Source of the DNA: JAJTYI01 sp964420145
GTDB lineage: Bacteria; Patescibacteriota; Dojkabacteria; B142; OLB20
Assembly (NCBI GenBank): GCA_964420145.1
Contig: CAYQRB010000014.1
Location: 1-25,271 of the forward strand
Length of the DNA stretch: 25,271 nt
Direction: 5' to 3'
The notes below the pieces were generated by a model, which saw only the letters and a program-made list of their open reading frames with translations, searched no databases and was not told the DNA's origin. This document shows, piece after piece, positions 1-8,225 of the stretch. Both the position numbers and the translations under genes were made by a program. Positions within the stretch are counted from its first letter, which is position 1, and each line of letters opens with the position of its first letter.

Positions 1-82
1 AGAAATGTTAAATTGTGTCAACATAGAGGGTTTATAGGGAATGAGTTTTAAAATATTGAAGTACTTATCTTGGTAAGTTTAA

Positions 83-108
83 AAAAGGCGGACTGATGTC
101 CGCCTTTT
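83..108. terminator. Bidirectional intrinsic terminator
   Basis: A perfect 11-bp stem (83-93 with 98-108, GC-rich core GGCGGAC) closes a 4-base loop. It is flanked by A runs on the left and T runs on the right, so it can end transcripts in both directions. It lies 16 bases past the stop of the leftward surface-protein gene, where it gives a run of six U, and it could also end a gene entering from the left edge. Confidence 0.9.
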
Positions 109-123
109 CTAAGACTAGGAAAG

Positions 124-1269
124 TTAATCTGTAATAGGTACAACTGCCTTTATATCAACACAAACCTTTTGAGATGAAATCTCGGATCTGCTATTAGCTG
201 AAGCATAGGCTTGTTTACATACCTGTGAGCCATTACTTATAGCCTTAAAGATAAACTCAAATGTAATTTTTTCTCCTGGTTTCAAATCTCCTGTAAAATC
301 GGTAAGGTCTAAAAGGTTGTTTTTGTTTTGAGGATCTCTAGGCATTATATTTCCACCTTCCATTTCACTGTTATTAGCAAAAAATTGTGAGGTAACATTT
401 CTGCGTTGTCCACCCTGAGTTAGGTAGATAGCTTCTACTCTCATATTGGGAGAGTAAATATCTCGCATATTTATTTTATTTATTTTTTCTGTCCCAGAGT
501 TTTCCATAGAGACTGTAAAAGTAATAAGTTCACCTACTCTATAGGAAAGTTTACCGTTTACTGTTTTTTTAAGGTTAAAACCAAAGATTGCATCATCTCC
601 TTTGACTTCAGGGGTCGGCGTAACAACGGGAGTGCTTGTTAAAGAAGGAGTAATAGCAACTATAATGCTTGGAGTTACAGTGATGGTTGGAGTTAAGATC
701 GAAGTAGGGGTAGTGCTAGGTTTCGTAGTTGGAGTTGCACTCGGTGTCGTGGTAGGGGTAGTGCTAGGTTTTGTAGTTGGAGTTGCACTCGGTGTCATGG
801 TAGGGGTAGCACTAGGTTTTGTGGTTGGTGTAGATGTGGGAGGGATACACTCTTTTGCGTTGGGACCAATACCACAACTTGTACCGTAGCTTAGGAATGC
901 TCCAAAAGGAACATTGGGAATATTCCAGTTGTTCCAAAGACCCCAGTCGTGCCATTGTTGATCAGTTCCTCCTTCAGTTTTATCTTTATCTCCAGAAGGG
1001 GGGGTAGGTAATCCTATATCATAAAAAGATTTATTAGTGCCTGGATAATTTGTCTTTGCTCTGGCTAATGCTTTTACTCGACAGGGATGTTTATCATATC
1101 CTTGACTTAACCAGCCATTACATTCTGGCCAACCGGAATCTTGATCACTTGGTAGAGCGATCACAGTCCTTGTAGATAATAATAAAGCTGAGATTTGAGT
1201 TATAAATATTGCTATCGTTAGGATAAAAGAGACACTAAGTAAATAGGTCTTGGCATTTTTCTTTTGCAT
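124..1269 (-). CDS. Secreted Pro/Thr-rich surface protein with DUF11-like domain
   Basis: The 381-residue protein begins with a basic stretch and a hydrophobic segment (about residues 9-31), then a likely signal peptidase site near TVIALPS, so export is expected. Residues about 45-140 form a Trp/Gly-rich region with several Cys and no family I recognise. Residues about 143-220 are a Thr/Pro/Ser-rich linker with a 16-residue tandem repeat, typical of wall-spanning or glycosylated stalks. Residues about 228-376 (GFNLKKTVNGKLSYRVGE onward) resemble a DUF11-type beta-sandwich of bacterial surface proteins. There is no LPXTG-like motif and no C-terminal membrane anchor, so it is probably released or held non-covalently, although a sortase gene lies divergently next to it. 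Molecular role unknown. Confidence 0.85.
   Translation of the reverse strand: MQKKNAKTYLLSVSFILTIAIFITQISALLLSTRTVIALPSDQDSGWPECNGWLSQGYDKHPCRVKALARAKTNYPGTNKSFYDIGLPTPPSGDKDKTEGGTDQQWHDWGLWNNWNIPNVPFGAFLSYGTSCGIGPNAKECIPPTSTPTTKPSATPTMTPSATPTTKPSTTPTTTPSATPTTKPSTTPTSILTPTITVTPSIIVAITPSLTSTPVVTPTPEVKGDDAIFGFNLKKTVNGKLSYRVGELITFTVSMENSGTEKINKINMRDIYSPNMRVEAIYLTQGGQRRNVTSQFFANNSEMEGGNIMPRDPQNKNNLLDLTDFTGDLKPGEKITFEFIFKAISNGSQVCKQAYASANSRSEISSQKVCVDIKAVVPITD
713..828 (-). repeat. 48-bp tandem repeat encoding a 16-residue Thr/Pro unit
   Basis: Near-identical units begin at 713, 761 and 809, a period of exactly 48 bp, so copy-number changes keep the reading frame. The unit codes for alternating TPT, KPS and ATP/TTP triplets in the linker of the surface protein. 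About 2.4 copies are clear, with a more degenerate Thr/Pro stretch on either side. Confidence 0.85.
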
Positions 1270-1286
1270 AATTTGAATAAGTAAAA

Positions 1287-1292
1287 ACTATA
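1287..1292 (-). promoter_or_regulatory. Extended -10 promoter of the surface-protein gene
   Basis: On the minus strand this reads TGTTATAGT, an extended -10 (TGn plus TATAGT), 17 bases ahead of the ATG at 1269. The expected leader is about 10 bases. No good -35 is seen. Confidence 0.55.
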
Positions 1293-1299
1293 ACAAACT

Positions 1300-1401
1300 A
1301 AAGTGTGGGGAGTTGTTTGGATTTTAACAAACCATATATTTGTTTGTCAATAAATGGCCCGCGAAGATTTTGGGGCACACTTTTTTTCGAGAAAGTGTGG
1401 G
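1300..1401. promoter_or_regulatory. Three AAAGTGTGG boxes between divergent genes
   Basis: AAAGTGTGGG occurs at 1300-1309 and again at 1392-1401. The first eight bases recur inverted at 1376-1383, giving an 8-bp inverted repeat with an 8-base loop (1376-1399). The first box lies between the expected -35 and -10 of the leftward promoter. The paired boxes lie just upstream of the rightward promoter. This is the layout of a shared operator. The regulator is unknown. Confidence 0.5.
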
Positions 1402-1427
1402 CATATCCGCAGTATTAAATATCGTGG

Positions 1428-1433
1428 TATAAT
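1428..1433 (+). promoter_or_regulatory. Extended -10 promoter of the sortase gene
   Basis: TGGTATAAT (1425-1433) is a perfect extended -10. The ATG at 1443 follows after nine bases, so transcription should start within about 3 bases of the start codon and the mRNA is nearly leaderless. Confidence 0.75.
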
Positions 1434-1442
1434 AGAGTAACT

Positions 1443-2162
1443 ATGAAAGATTTATTGTTAGAAAATAAAAAGAAATTAGGAAAGAGCATAATTGCTTTGT
1501 TTTGCATTGTAGCTATGTTTGTCCTTATGTTTACTCTAAGTGAGAAAAGAGAAGAAAGTCTCGTAGAAAAATCATTTCAAGAAAGCCTTCATTTCCGAAC
1601 AACCTCCACAAAGGAAGTGATGAATTATAATTTCAAAATACAAGGGAAGAACAAAACAGGAGATACTATATCAGCAATAGACAAACCTGTAGAAGGTGTT
1701 GTAGTGAAAGATCAAGAGAAAGAAAGTCATGTTGCCGGAGTTCAGGGTGTATCTATCGCACCAAATTCTCTTGTGATACCTAAGCTTAATGTAAATACTA
1801 AAGTTATAGAAGGTATTGATGGTGAGGCTGCTATTCACGAGGGTGCATGGCTTTACCCGAGTTCTTACGAGGATGATGGAGAAAAAATCTTTCTAGGACA
1901 TAGAAGGTTTTGGGGAGCAGACGATCCCAGGTCTTTTTGGAATCTGGATCACTTAAAGGACGGTGATTTAATCTACTATGCAGATGCTAAGGGAACTATT
2001 TATACTTATAAAGTTAGAGCAGTTAGTGTAAGAAATGCAGGGGATCTTGCTATTTTAAATGCATCAAAGGAAAACATGATTAAAGTTATTTCGTGTTCCA
2101 CGGCAGATGGATCTGCAGGATCTGCTGAGAAACGAATAGTAGTTATAGCTACTCAAATCTAA
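1443..2162 (+). CDS. Sortase (LPXTG-type transpeptidase, class D/E-like)
   Basis: The 239-residue protein has one N-terminal membrane helix (about residues 16-34), an extracytoplasmic linker, and a sortase beta-barrel from about residue 105 (LVIPKLNVNTKVIEG). The catalytic triad is visible: His153 in LGHRR, Cys218 in ISCSTA and Arg231 in KRIVV. Sortases cleave a C-terminal sorting signal and join the protein to peptidoglycan, a pilin subunit or another acceptor. Size and motif spacing fit class D or E; class was not tested by alignment. No substrate with a sorting signal is encoded in this window. The start ATG is fixed by the extended -10 nine bases upstream. Confidence 0.93.
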   Translation: MKDLLLENKKKLGKSIIALFCIVAMFVLMFTLSEKREESLVEKSFQESLHFRTTSTKEVMNYNFKIQGKNKTGDTISAIDKPVEGVVVKDQEKESHVAGVQGVSIAPNSLVIPKLNVNTKVIEGIDGEAAIHEGAWLYPSSYEDDGEKIFLGHRRFWGADDPRSFWNLDHLKDGDLIYYADAKGTIYTYKVRAVSVRNAGDLAILNASKENMIKVISCSTADGSAGSAEKRIVVIATQI

Positions 2163-2234
2163 AACAAGGGATAATTTAAGTCTCAATTAAACAAGTATCC
2201 GATTTTGTTTTGAAATATATCTGCTTGTTTGTGG

Positions 2235-2240
2235 TAATAT
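2235..2240 (+). promoter_or_regulatory. Probable -10 of secA
   Basis: TGGTAATAT (2232-2240) fits an extended -10 and lies 32 bases before the secA ATG. A TTGAAA at 2210-2215 could be a -35, but its 19-base spacing is long. No Shine-Dalgarno sequence precedes the ATG. Confidence 0.45.
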
Positions 2241-2272
2241 AGAACCTATTATTTTCTTATGTTGTTTCGAGT

Positions 2273-5185
2273 ATGAAAGGTTTTTTTAGTCGTTTTTTCA
2301 ATCCAAACCAAAATGCAATAAAGAAGGTTGCTCCGACTGTAGAGCAAATACTTGCAAAAGAATCGTATTATAAGGAGAGTTCAGTTGAGGATATGAGTAA
2401 ACAGGTCTCTAAAATGAGAGAGGAGTTAAGGGGGTATATAGATAAAATACCTGTTATGGCACGAATGCCTTTAGCTACTGAAGAGTTCAAAAAATACGAA
2501 GATATCGAAAAGCAAGTTCACGAAAAACTACAATCTTTTGTTGTAGATCTTTTCGCAATACTTAGAGAAATCAATAGACGCAAACTAGGTAAACCTCATT
2601 ACTCTGTACAACTTACTGCTGCTACGATATTAGCAAAAGGACATAGTTTGACAGAGCTTAGGACGGGAGAGGGTAAAACTCAGGTTTTCCATCTTCCCGC
2701 TGCGTTATATGGACTGACTGGCAGAGGTAGTCATGTAATCACAGTAAACGACTATTTAGCGAGACGAGATGGTGAATATGCTGGACATGCATTTTCTGAT
2801 ATCGGGATATCAGTTGGAGTAATTACTCCACAAGCTTCGTATAAATTTATTCCAGATAATGAGTTAAAAGCTACGAAAGGTGAGGATGCCTATAAAGAGA
2901 GACAGTCTTTGGATATCTCAAAACTAAGTGATATGAAGGGAGTAAATCTTATAGAGTGCCCTAAAAAAGAAGCGTATCAACAGGATGTGTTGTATGCTAC
3001 AAACAACGAAGTTGGATTTGATTATCTTAGAGATAATATGGTCTTTGATATAGAAGAAAGGGTTCAGACAGAACTGTATTTTTGTATTGTTGATGAAGCA
3101 GACTCAATTTTAATAGATGAAGCGAGAACCCCGTTGATTATCTCTGCTCCTGCTGAAGCTTCTAATGATCTATATCAGCAGTTCGCAGTTATAGTAAAGA
3201 AGCTTAAGGTTGAAAAGGACTTTAATATTGATGAGAAAGTCAGATCGGTTACTTTGACAGACGAAGGTGTAGATAGGGTAGAAAAGCTTATGGGAGTAAA
3301 AAATCTTTGGGAAGATTATCGTTTGGCACATCATCTTGATAATGCCTTGAAAGCTGAGGTCTTGTATAAAAGAGATGATGATTATTTAATTAAAGACGGG
3401 GAGGTTTTAATAGTAGATGAGTTTACTGGTAGAGTCCTAGAAGGAAGGCGATACTCAGAAGGTTTACATCAGGCGATAGAGGCCAAAGAGGGAGTGGAGA
3501 TTAAAAGAGAGTCTAAAACAATGGCAACTATAACTTTTCAAAACTATTTCAAATTATATAAAGTACTCTCTGGTGGTTCCGGTACGATTTTAACAGAAGC
3601 GGAGGAGTTTTATAAAATATACGGATTAGATTCCTTTGAGATCCCCACAAACAAACCAATAATAAGAGAGGATAAAACAGATAAGGTTTATAAAAACAGA
3701 CAGTCAAAATTTAATGCGGTTACAGAGGAGATAAAGGAAACTCACAAAACAGGCCAGCCGATATTGGTAGGGACGGCCTCAATCGAGGATTCCGAGTATC
3801 TTTCTGGTCTTTTAGATAAACAAGGGGTTGAGCACGAAGTATTAAATGCCAAATTCCACGATAGAGAGGCTGTTATAGTAGCCAAGGCAGGGCTAAAAGA
3901 TTCAGTTACAGTAGCAACCAATATGGCTGGTAGAGGAACAGATATTCCATTGGGAGACGGGGTTACAGATTTAGGTGGTCTTTTTATCATTGGAACTCAG
4001 AGACACGAAGCAAGACGAGTTGATAATCAGTTAAGAGGACGAGGAGGAAGGCAAGGAGACCCCGGAATCACACAGTTTTTTACAGCACTAGATGATGAAA
4101 TAATGAGGATACAAGGAGGGGATGTAGTGAGTAAGTTGATGACAATGACAAAACTCCCCGATGATATGCCCATAGAATCTAAAATTATTGGGAAGTCTAT
4201 AGAAACAGCACAGAAAAAAATGGAAGGTGCTCATTTTGATATGCGAAAAAGGGTAGTAGATTATGATAATGTTATCAATCAGCAAAGGGAAATCTTTTAT
4301 CTACGGCGATTAAATATCCTTAAACTTTCTACAGATGCACTAAACAAAAATGATGAAGAATTGCGTAATGAAACATTAGATGTTATTAAAGATAAAATCA
4401 AAATCCTACTTGATCAAGAGGTTGAATATATAGTAAACGAACACTTTCTAGAGCAGAGAGAAGATAATATTGATAGAGAAAAGTTACTTAATGATTTTGC
4501 AGATCTCGCAGAGGATAGTGACCTACTAACTGCATACAATAAAATTACTAAATCAAAACTGCCGAAAAACGATATATCCAAATTACTTCCCGAAATCCGA
4601 AATAAGGGGATAGATGAAATTAAACAGTTACTAAAACAGATTATACAAGAGGTTTTGGTTAAAAAAATCAGTGAATTTACGGAAGCATTACCTGAAATTT
4701 ATAAAATAGTTAACCTCCAAATTATGGACCAATTATGGACGGATCATCTGGACGCTATTGGAGATCTTAGAGAGGGGATTGGCCTTCGTGGTTATGCACA
4801 AAGAGATCCTTTGGTAGAATACAAAAATGAGGCCTTTATAATTTTTGATAAGTTTATAAATAGTATTAATTCACAGTTTGCTAGAAGAATACTCAAGATA
4901 AGAACTGTTGCAAAACCAAGGCAGATAGAAAATACTAAGCAAAAAACCAATACAGAAGAGATTGACGATATATCTACTGGAGATAGAGAAATGCAACCAA
5001 ATCCAGAGCAGATACTAAATAATCTAAAACAAGCTACACAAAGGCAGTTACAGACTAATATCGGAGAAAAAGAGAGAACAAAAGTAAATAAGCATGTAAT
5101 ACGCAGAAACGATCCTTGTCCTTGCGGTTCTGGATTAAAATATAAAAAATGTGGCCTTATAAATTCACCAAAACACAGGGTTTGA
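2273..5185 (+). CDS. secA: Protein translocase subunit SecA
   Basis: SecA is the ATPase that drives preproteins through SecYEG. The 970 residues contain Walker A (TGEGKT, 131-136), Walker B (VDEAD, 273-277), the NBD1 signature FDYLRDNM, and NBD2 motifs including TNMAGRGTDI and QLRGRGGRQGDPG. The C-terminus has a SEC-C zinc motif with Cys949, Cys951 and Cys960; the fourth ligand, usually the next residue, is Gly961. About 45 extra residues sit in NBD1 (about 186-235) before YATNNE, compared with E. coli SecA as I recall it, which helps explain the length. It stands alone between the sortase and a reverse-strand membrane gene. Identity is certain; the insertion boundaries are approximate. Confidence 0.98.
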   Translation: MKGFFSRFFNPNQNAIKKVAPTVEQILAKESYYKESSVEDMSKQVSKMREELRGYIDKIPVMARMPLATEEFKKYEDIEKQVHEKLQSFVVDLFAILREINRRKLGKPHYSVQLTAATILAKGHSLTELRTGEGKTQVFHLPAALYGLTGRGSHVITVNDYLARRDGEYAGHAFSDIGISVGVITPQASYKFIPDNELKATKGEDAYKERQSLDISKLSDMKGVNLIECPKKEAYQQDVLYATNNEVGFDYLRDNMVFDIEERVQTELYFCIVDEADSILIDEARTPLIISAPAEASNDLYQQFAVIVKKLKVEKDFNIDEKVRSVTLTDEGVDRVEKLMGVKNLWEDYRLAHHLDNALKAEVLYKRDDDYLIKDGEVLIVDEFTGRVLEGRRYSEGLHQAIEAKEGVEIKRESKTMATITFQNYFKLYKVLSGGSGTILTEAEEFYKIYGLDSFEIPTNKPIIREDKTDKVYKNRQSKFNAVTEEIKETHKTGQPILVGTASIEDSEYLSGLLDKQGVEHEVLNAKFHDREAVIVAKAGLKDSVTVATNMAGRGTDIPLGDGVTDLGGLFIIGTQRHEARRVDNQLRGRGGRQGDPGITQFFTALDDEIMRIQGGDVVSKLMTMTKLPDDMPIESKIIGKSIETAQKKMEGAHFDMRKRVVDYDNVINQQREIFYLRRLNILKLSTDALNKNDEELRNETLDVIKDKIKILLDQEVEYIVNEHFLEQREDNIDREKLLNDFADLAEDSDLLTAYNKITKSKLPKNDISKLLPEIRNKGIDEIKQLLKQIIQEVLVKKISEFTEALPEIYKIVNLQIMDQLWTDHLDAIGDLREGIGLRGYAQRDPLVEYKNEAFIIFDKFINSINSQFARRILKIRTVAKPRQIENTKQKTNTEEIDDISTGDREMQPNPEQILNNLKQATQRQLQTNIGEKERTKVNKHVIRRNDPCPCGSGLKYKKCGLINSPKHRV

Positions 5186-5266
5186 ATAGAAGGTAATTCC
5201 AACTTAAAACATAGTTAATGCAAGGGGTTTTAAGCTCCTAAATATATGTTGGAGGAACTTAACAAT

Positions 5267-5608
5267 TCAAGATTTTTGGGATTCAATATATGGGATAATA
5301 TATTGTTTTACGAAAAGACTAACATATGTTGTCGTATAAGCCGCAATGGGTAAACTAACGGGACCTCCTTGCGGAAATAATAAGTATGTGAAAGATAAAC
5401 CTGTCATGAATGTAAGTGTGTGAGCAAACACATCAGAATATGACATAGTTGTAGTTTCTTCGGGTTTATCGATCTCTTTCTGGGAAGGTGCGTTTTCTAA
5501 TGCATCAGCCATACTCTCCCCTGCCATAAACATTATACCGCTCCCCCCTAAAGAGAATAAAACAGCTAATCCCTCTATCATTTCGTGGACAATATATAAT
5601 GTGTTCAT
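5267..5608 (-). CDS. Small membrane protein, unknown function
   Basis: The 113-residue product has hydrophobic segments at about 10-30, 60-78 and 84-104, joined by an acidic linker (about 31-55), so it is probably an inner-membrane protein with two or three helices. I do not recognise a family. The first ATG (5608) lies inside a minus-strand TATAAT (5612-5607). If that -10 is real, transcription begins after the ATG and the true start is Met10 (5581). It lies between secA and rarA but on the opposite strand, so it is not in their operons. Confidence 0.65.
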   Translation of the reverse strand: MNTLYIVHEMIEGLAVLFSLGGSGIMFMAGESMADALENAPSQKEIDKPEETTTMSYSDVFAHTLTFMTGLSFTYLLFPQGGPVSLPIAAYTTTYVSLFVKQYIIPYIESQKS

Positions 5609-5659
5609 TATACATCAATACAAAATCTATGTAAAGAAAAAATCGAAAGATAAAACTGC

Positions 5660-5665
5660 TATAAT
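5660..5665 (+). promoter_or_regulatory. Extended -10 promoter of rarA (leaderless)
   Basis: TGCTATAAT (5657-5665) is a perfect extended -10, and the rarA ATG follows after only five bases. Transcription should therefore start at or on the A of the ATG, giving a leaderless mRNA. Confidence 0.75.
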
Positions 5666-5670
5666 GAACT

Positions 5671-6867
5671 ATGAATATTCCACTTGCAGAACAACTTCGT
5701 CCTAAAAGCCTGTCTGAAGTAATTGGTCAAAAGCATTTGCTCGGGAAAGGTAAGCCACTAACTGTTCTCATAGAAAACAAGAAACTAGTTTCGTTGGTTT
5801 TTTGGGGTCCTCCCGGAAGTGGCAAAACTACGATAGCTCGTCTGTTGGCACTAGAGTCAAAGGCAGAGTTTATTTCTTTTTCTGCAGTCGGAGGAAGTGT
5901 AAAAGATCTACGAGATATTATTAAACAGGCTCGGTCTAGAGGGGATTTGTTACAAAAACAGACTATTGTTTTTATTGATGAATTGCATAGGTTTAACAAA
6001 TCTCAACAGGATAGCCTGCTCCACGCTGTAGAGCAAGGAGTCATCACTTTGATTGGAGCTACTACAGAGAATCCTTCCTTTTATATAAATGCACCGTTAC
6101 TGTCAAGATCTCAAGTATTTAAACTAGAGAAGTTGAAAGATGATGAACTAGGTGAGCTTTTCACTCGAGTAAAGAGAAAATTCCCAGATCATAAATTTGA
6201 TAAAGATACGCAAAAGTATTTGATAGAGCAAGCACACGGAGATGCAAGAGCATTTTTGAGTTCTATTGAGTTAGTAACTAGTATGGGTAATAACATTAAC
6301 CTAAAAATGGTGGAGACTGCGCTACAAAAAAGATCGATTTATTATGACAAAAAAGGAGATAGTCATTATGATACTGTTTCTGCATTTATTAAAAGTATGA
6401 GAGGGGGGGATCCAGATGCAACATTGCATTATTTGGCACGAATGATAAAAGCAGGAGAAGACCCACTTTTTATCGCACGAAGAATGGTGATTTTTGCGAG
6501 TGAAGATATAGGCAATGCCAAGCCCAACGCACTAGTGCTTACGGTGAGTTGTATGCAGGCTGTAAAACTACTAGGTATGCCTGAATCCCAGCTTGTCCTC
6601 GCACAAGTAGCGACTTATTTAGCGAGTTGTCCAAAATCGATTGCTTCAACAGAAGGGCTTTTCAGTGCTTTCCGTGATCTGGAAAATATTGGTCTGGATG
6701 AAATCCCTTTGCATCTAAGAAACGCGCCCACAAGCCTGATGGAAGAATTTGGTTATGGGAAAGACCATGTGCGCTATGCTTGGAAAGTGGAGCAAGAAAC
6801 CGGAAAGAAGGTTAAGCAAGATTATTTACCGAAGAAGTATAGAGAGAAGAAGTACTACAAGCTTTGA
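5671..6867 (+). CDS. rarA: Replication-associated recombination ATPase RarA (MgsA)
   Basis: This AAA+ clamp-loader-like ATPase acts at stalled replication forks in the WRNIP1/Mgs1 family. The 398 residues include Walker A GPPGSGKTT (46-54), Walker B FIDELHRF (Asp103, Glu104) and sensor-1 IGATTENPSF. The C-terminal part has the conserved ARRMVIFASEDIGNA helix and the family ending LRNAPTSLMEEFGYGK. The length is slightly below the usual 430-450. The N-terminus begins directly with the family sequence LAEQLRPKSLSEVIGQ, so no zinc finger or other extension is present. It has its own leaderless promoter. Confidence 0.97.
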   Translation: MNIPLAEQLRPKSLSEVIGQKHLLGKGKPLTVLIENKKLVSLVFWGPPGSGKTTIARLLALESKAEFISFSAVGGSVKDLRDIIKQARSRGDLLQKQTIVFIDELHRFNKSQQDSLLHAVEQGVITLIGATTENPSFYINAPLLSRSQVFKLEKLKDDELGELFTRVKRKFPDHKFDKDTQKYLIEQAHGDARAFLSSIELVTSMGNNINLKMVETALQKRSIYYDKKGDSHYDTVSAFIKSMRGGDPDATLHYLARMIKAGEDPLFIARRMVIFASEDIGNAKPNALVLTVSCMQAVKLLGMPESQLVLAQVATYLASCPKSIASTEGLFSAFRDLENIGLDEIPLHLRNAPTSLMEEFGYGKDHVRYAWKVEQETGKKVKQDYLPKKYREKKYYKL

Positions 6868-6950
6868 ATTCAAAACTTAGCAGGATATGAATAATTATCA
6901 GATTCGTGAGGTTCACTCAATCGGAGTCCCCATAAACTATTTTTCGATGA

Positions 6951-6956
6951 TATAAT
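6951..6956 (+). promoter_or_regulatory. Extended -10 promoter of the orphan gene at 6986
   Basis: TGATATAAT (6948-6956) is a perfect extended -10. The ATG lies 29 bases downstream, giving a leader of about 20 bases with no clear Shine-Dalgarno sequence. Confidence 0.6.
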
Positions 6957-6985
6957 ATATATATAACTTAGATGATCGAAGCGCT

Positions 6986-7933
6986 ATGCCTGCAGAAATA
7001 ACTCCACAATATGGAAGGGATACTGACTCCAATTTGGGGGATATACAATTCTTGGCTAGTGAATGGCTAGAACAACTCTCACCTGGAGTTTTGCATGCAA
7101 TAGATAGACACTATGGGGTTGCTCCTGCTTTGCGTGAAATCGCAACTACAGGTGCGTCGTTAGTTAGTGAGAAAGTCTTGCCTTATGAATTAAGACCTTC
7201 TAAAAGTGGAGGGATAAAAGTAAATCGATATCAGTACAGGTTTAGATTACCTGGTATTCTTCCTATAAAAGTCCCCTCGAGTGTTTATTTCGTAGATGAG
7301 ATATATAGATTATATCGTACTACTGGCGGTATTTATCCAATGTTAAATGCTCTGGATTGGGTGAATGATTCTTTGGGTTTCCCGGGTGTTCTCACAACTA
7401 TGTCTGCAGCCGGGCTTCCTTTTCCTAGTGAGGGTGCTCGTAGTCGCCAAACTCTTGAAACTTTTAAAGGAGAAGGTTTCTCTGTATATTCTGATCCGTC
7501 TGAATGGAAAAGGCTATCTAATTATCCGAACGATCAAGGGGCAGGGATGTTGGGTTCTATATTTGATAAACAAAGCCCAGAAAGATGGAGAAGGTTTTAT
7601 GAACAGATGTGTATTGCCTATAATGTTGTACCAAATCTTGGTAATGATTATTGGTTGAGTCTGAGTGAGGTAATCTATGCTAAAGAGCCAACTGTTACAA
7701 TGGTTCTAGCCAGTGTGGGAGAAAATCGTGTCTTTCGGGGAGAGATTGGTCTAAGGCATTACGGAGAGGGTAGCAATTTGAGGAATGGAGATAATGGCAA
7801 GGTTTCTGGGAATCTTTTGACGATGTGGGTTACCCCATATAATGTGGATATATGCCCACCCCCAACCTGGAACGCAGGTATACCCAAAGCTTTACATAAG
7901 CTAATTAAGGTATTATTAAAACCGGGAGTTTAG
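6986..7933 (+). CDS. Hypothetical protein
   Basis: The 315-residue protein has no signal peptide, no clear membrane helix and no motif I recognise. It is rich in Tyr, Pro, Gly and Arg, with segments such as YRFRLPGILPIKVPSSVYF (about 87-106) and repeated aromatic stretches that suggest a folded globular protein. Cysteines are few. The gene has its own promoter and ends in a 4-base convergent overlap with the next small gene. Codon use matches the neighbours, which supports a real gene. It may be lineage-restricted; I give no function. Confidence 0.75.
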   Translation: MPAEITPQYGRDTDSNLGDIQFLASEWLEQLSPGVLHAIDRHYGVAPALREIATTGASLVSEKVLPYELRPSKSGGIKVNRYQYRFRLPGILPIKVPSSVYFVDEIYRLYRTTGGIYPMLNALDWVNDSLGFPGVLTTMSAAGLPFPSEGARSRQTLETFKGEGFSVYSDPSEWKRLSNYPNDQGAGMLGSIFDKQSPERWRRFYEQMCIAYNVVPNLGNDYWLSLSEVIYAKEPTVTMVLASVGENRVFRGEIGLRHYGEGSNLRNGDNGKVSGNLLTMWVTPYNVDICPPPTWNAGIPKALHKLIKVLLKPGV

Positions 7934-8118
7934 TTTTCTCTGTAGGGTATATTATCTTCTGCCTTGATAGTGTTTATGTCTCTTAAGTTATCCCGTACTT
8001 CAGGTCCTGACCTGCCGGATGAATTTCCTTCTACAGCCTCAGCTATATCTTGTTGCGCGCCTAAGTCAGGACGATGTTCGTCTGTATAGTATAGGGGGCC
8101 GTTATCTGGTGATGCCAT
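7930..8118 (-). CDS. Small acidic hypothetical protein
   Basis: The 62-residue product is hydrophilic and rich in Asp, Glu, Asn and Pro, with no membrane segment and no recognised motif. Its stop codon overlaps the stop of the convergent gene at 6986-7933 by 4 bases. A minus-strand TACAAT (8156-8151) lies about 32 bases before the ATG, and a purine-rich GAAAGAG sits near the start. It is short, so coding status is uncertain. The alternative is that this DNA is only the spacer ahead of the T-box leader. Confidence 0.45.
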   Translation of the reverse strand: MASPDNGPLYYTDEHRPDLGAQQDIAEAVEGNSSGRSGPEVRDNLRDINTIKAEDNIPYREN

Positions 8119-8225
8119 AATTGCTCTTTCTTCTAAAATAAAGTATCATTATTGTACAGCAATCCGTAGATTTCTGAAAGTCGGAAGGAAGATTAAGTGA
8201 CAAAAAACTAAATATCATCTAAAAG

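Noticed and set aside
1..51. Short open frame entering from the left edge (stop at 49-51)
   Set aside because: Only 16 codons are visible with no motif, so it cannot be told from chance, although a terminator does follow.
602..889. Val/Gly-rich 95-residue ORF on the plus strand
   Set aside because: It is the complement of the Thr/Pro repeat region of the surface-protein gene; its composition is a by-product of that repeat.
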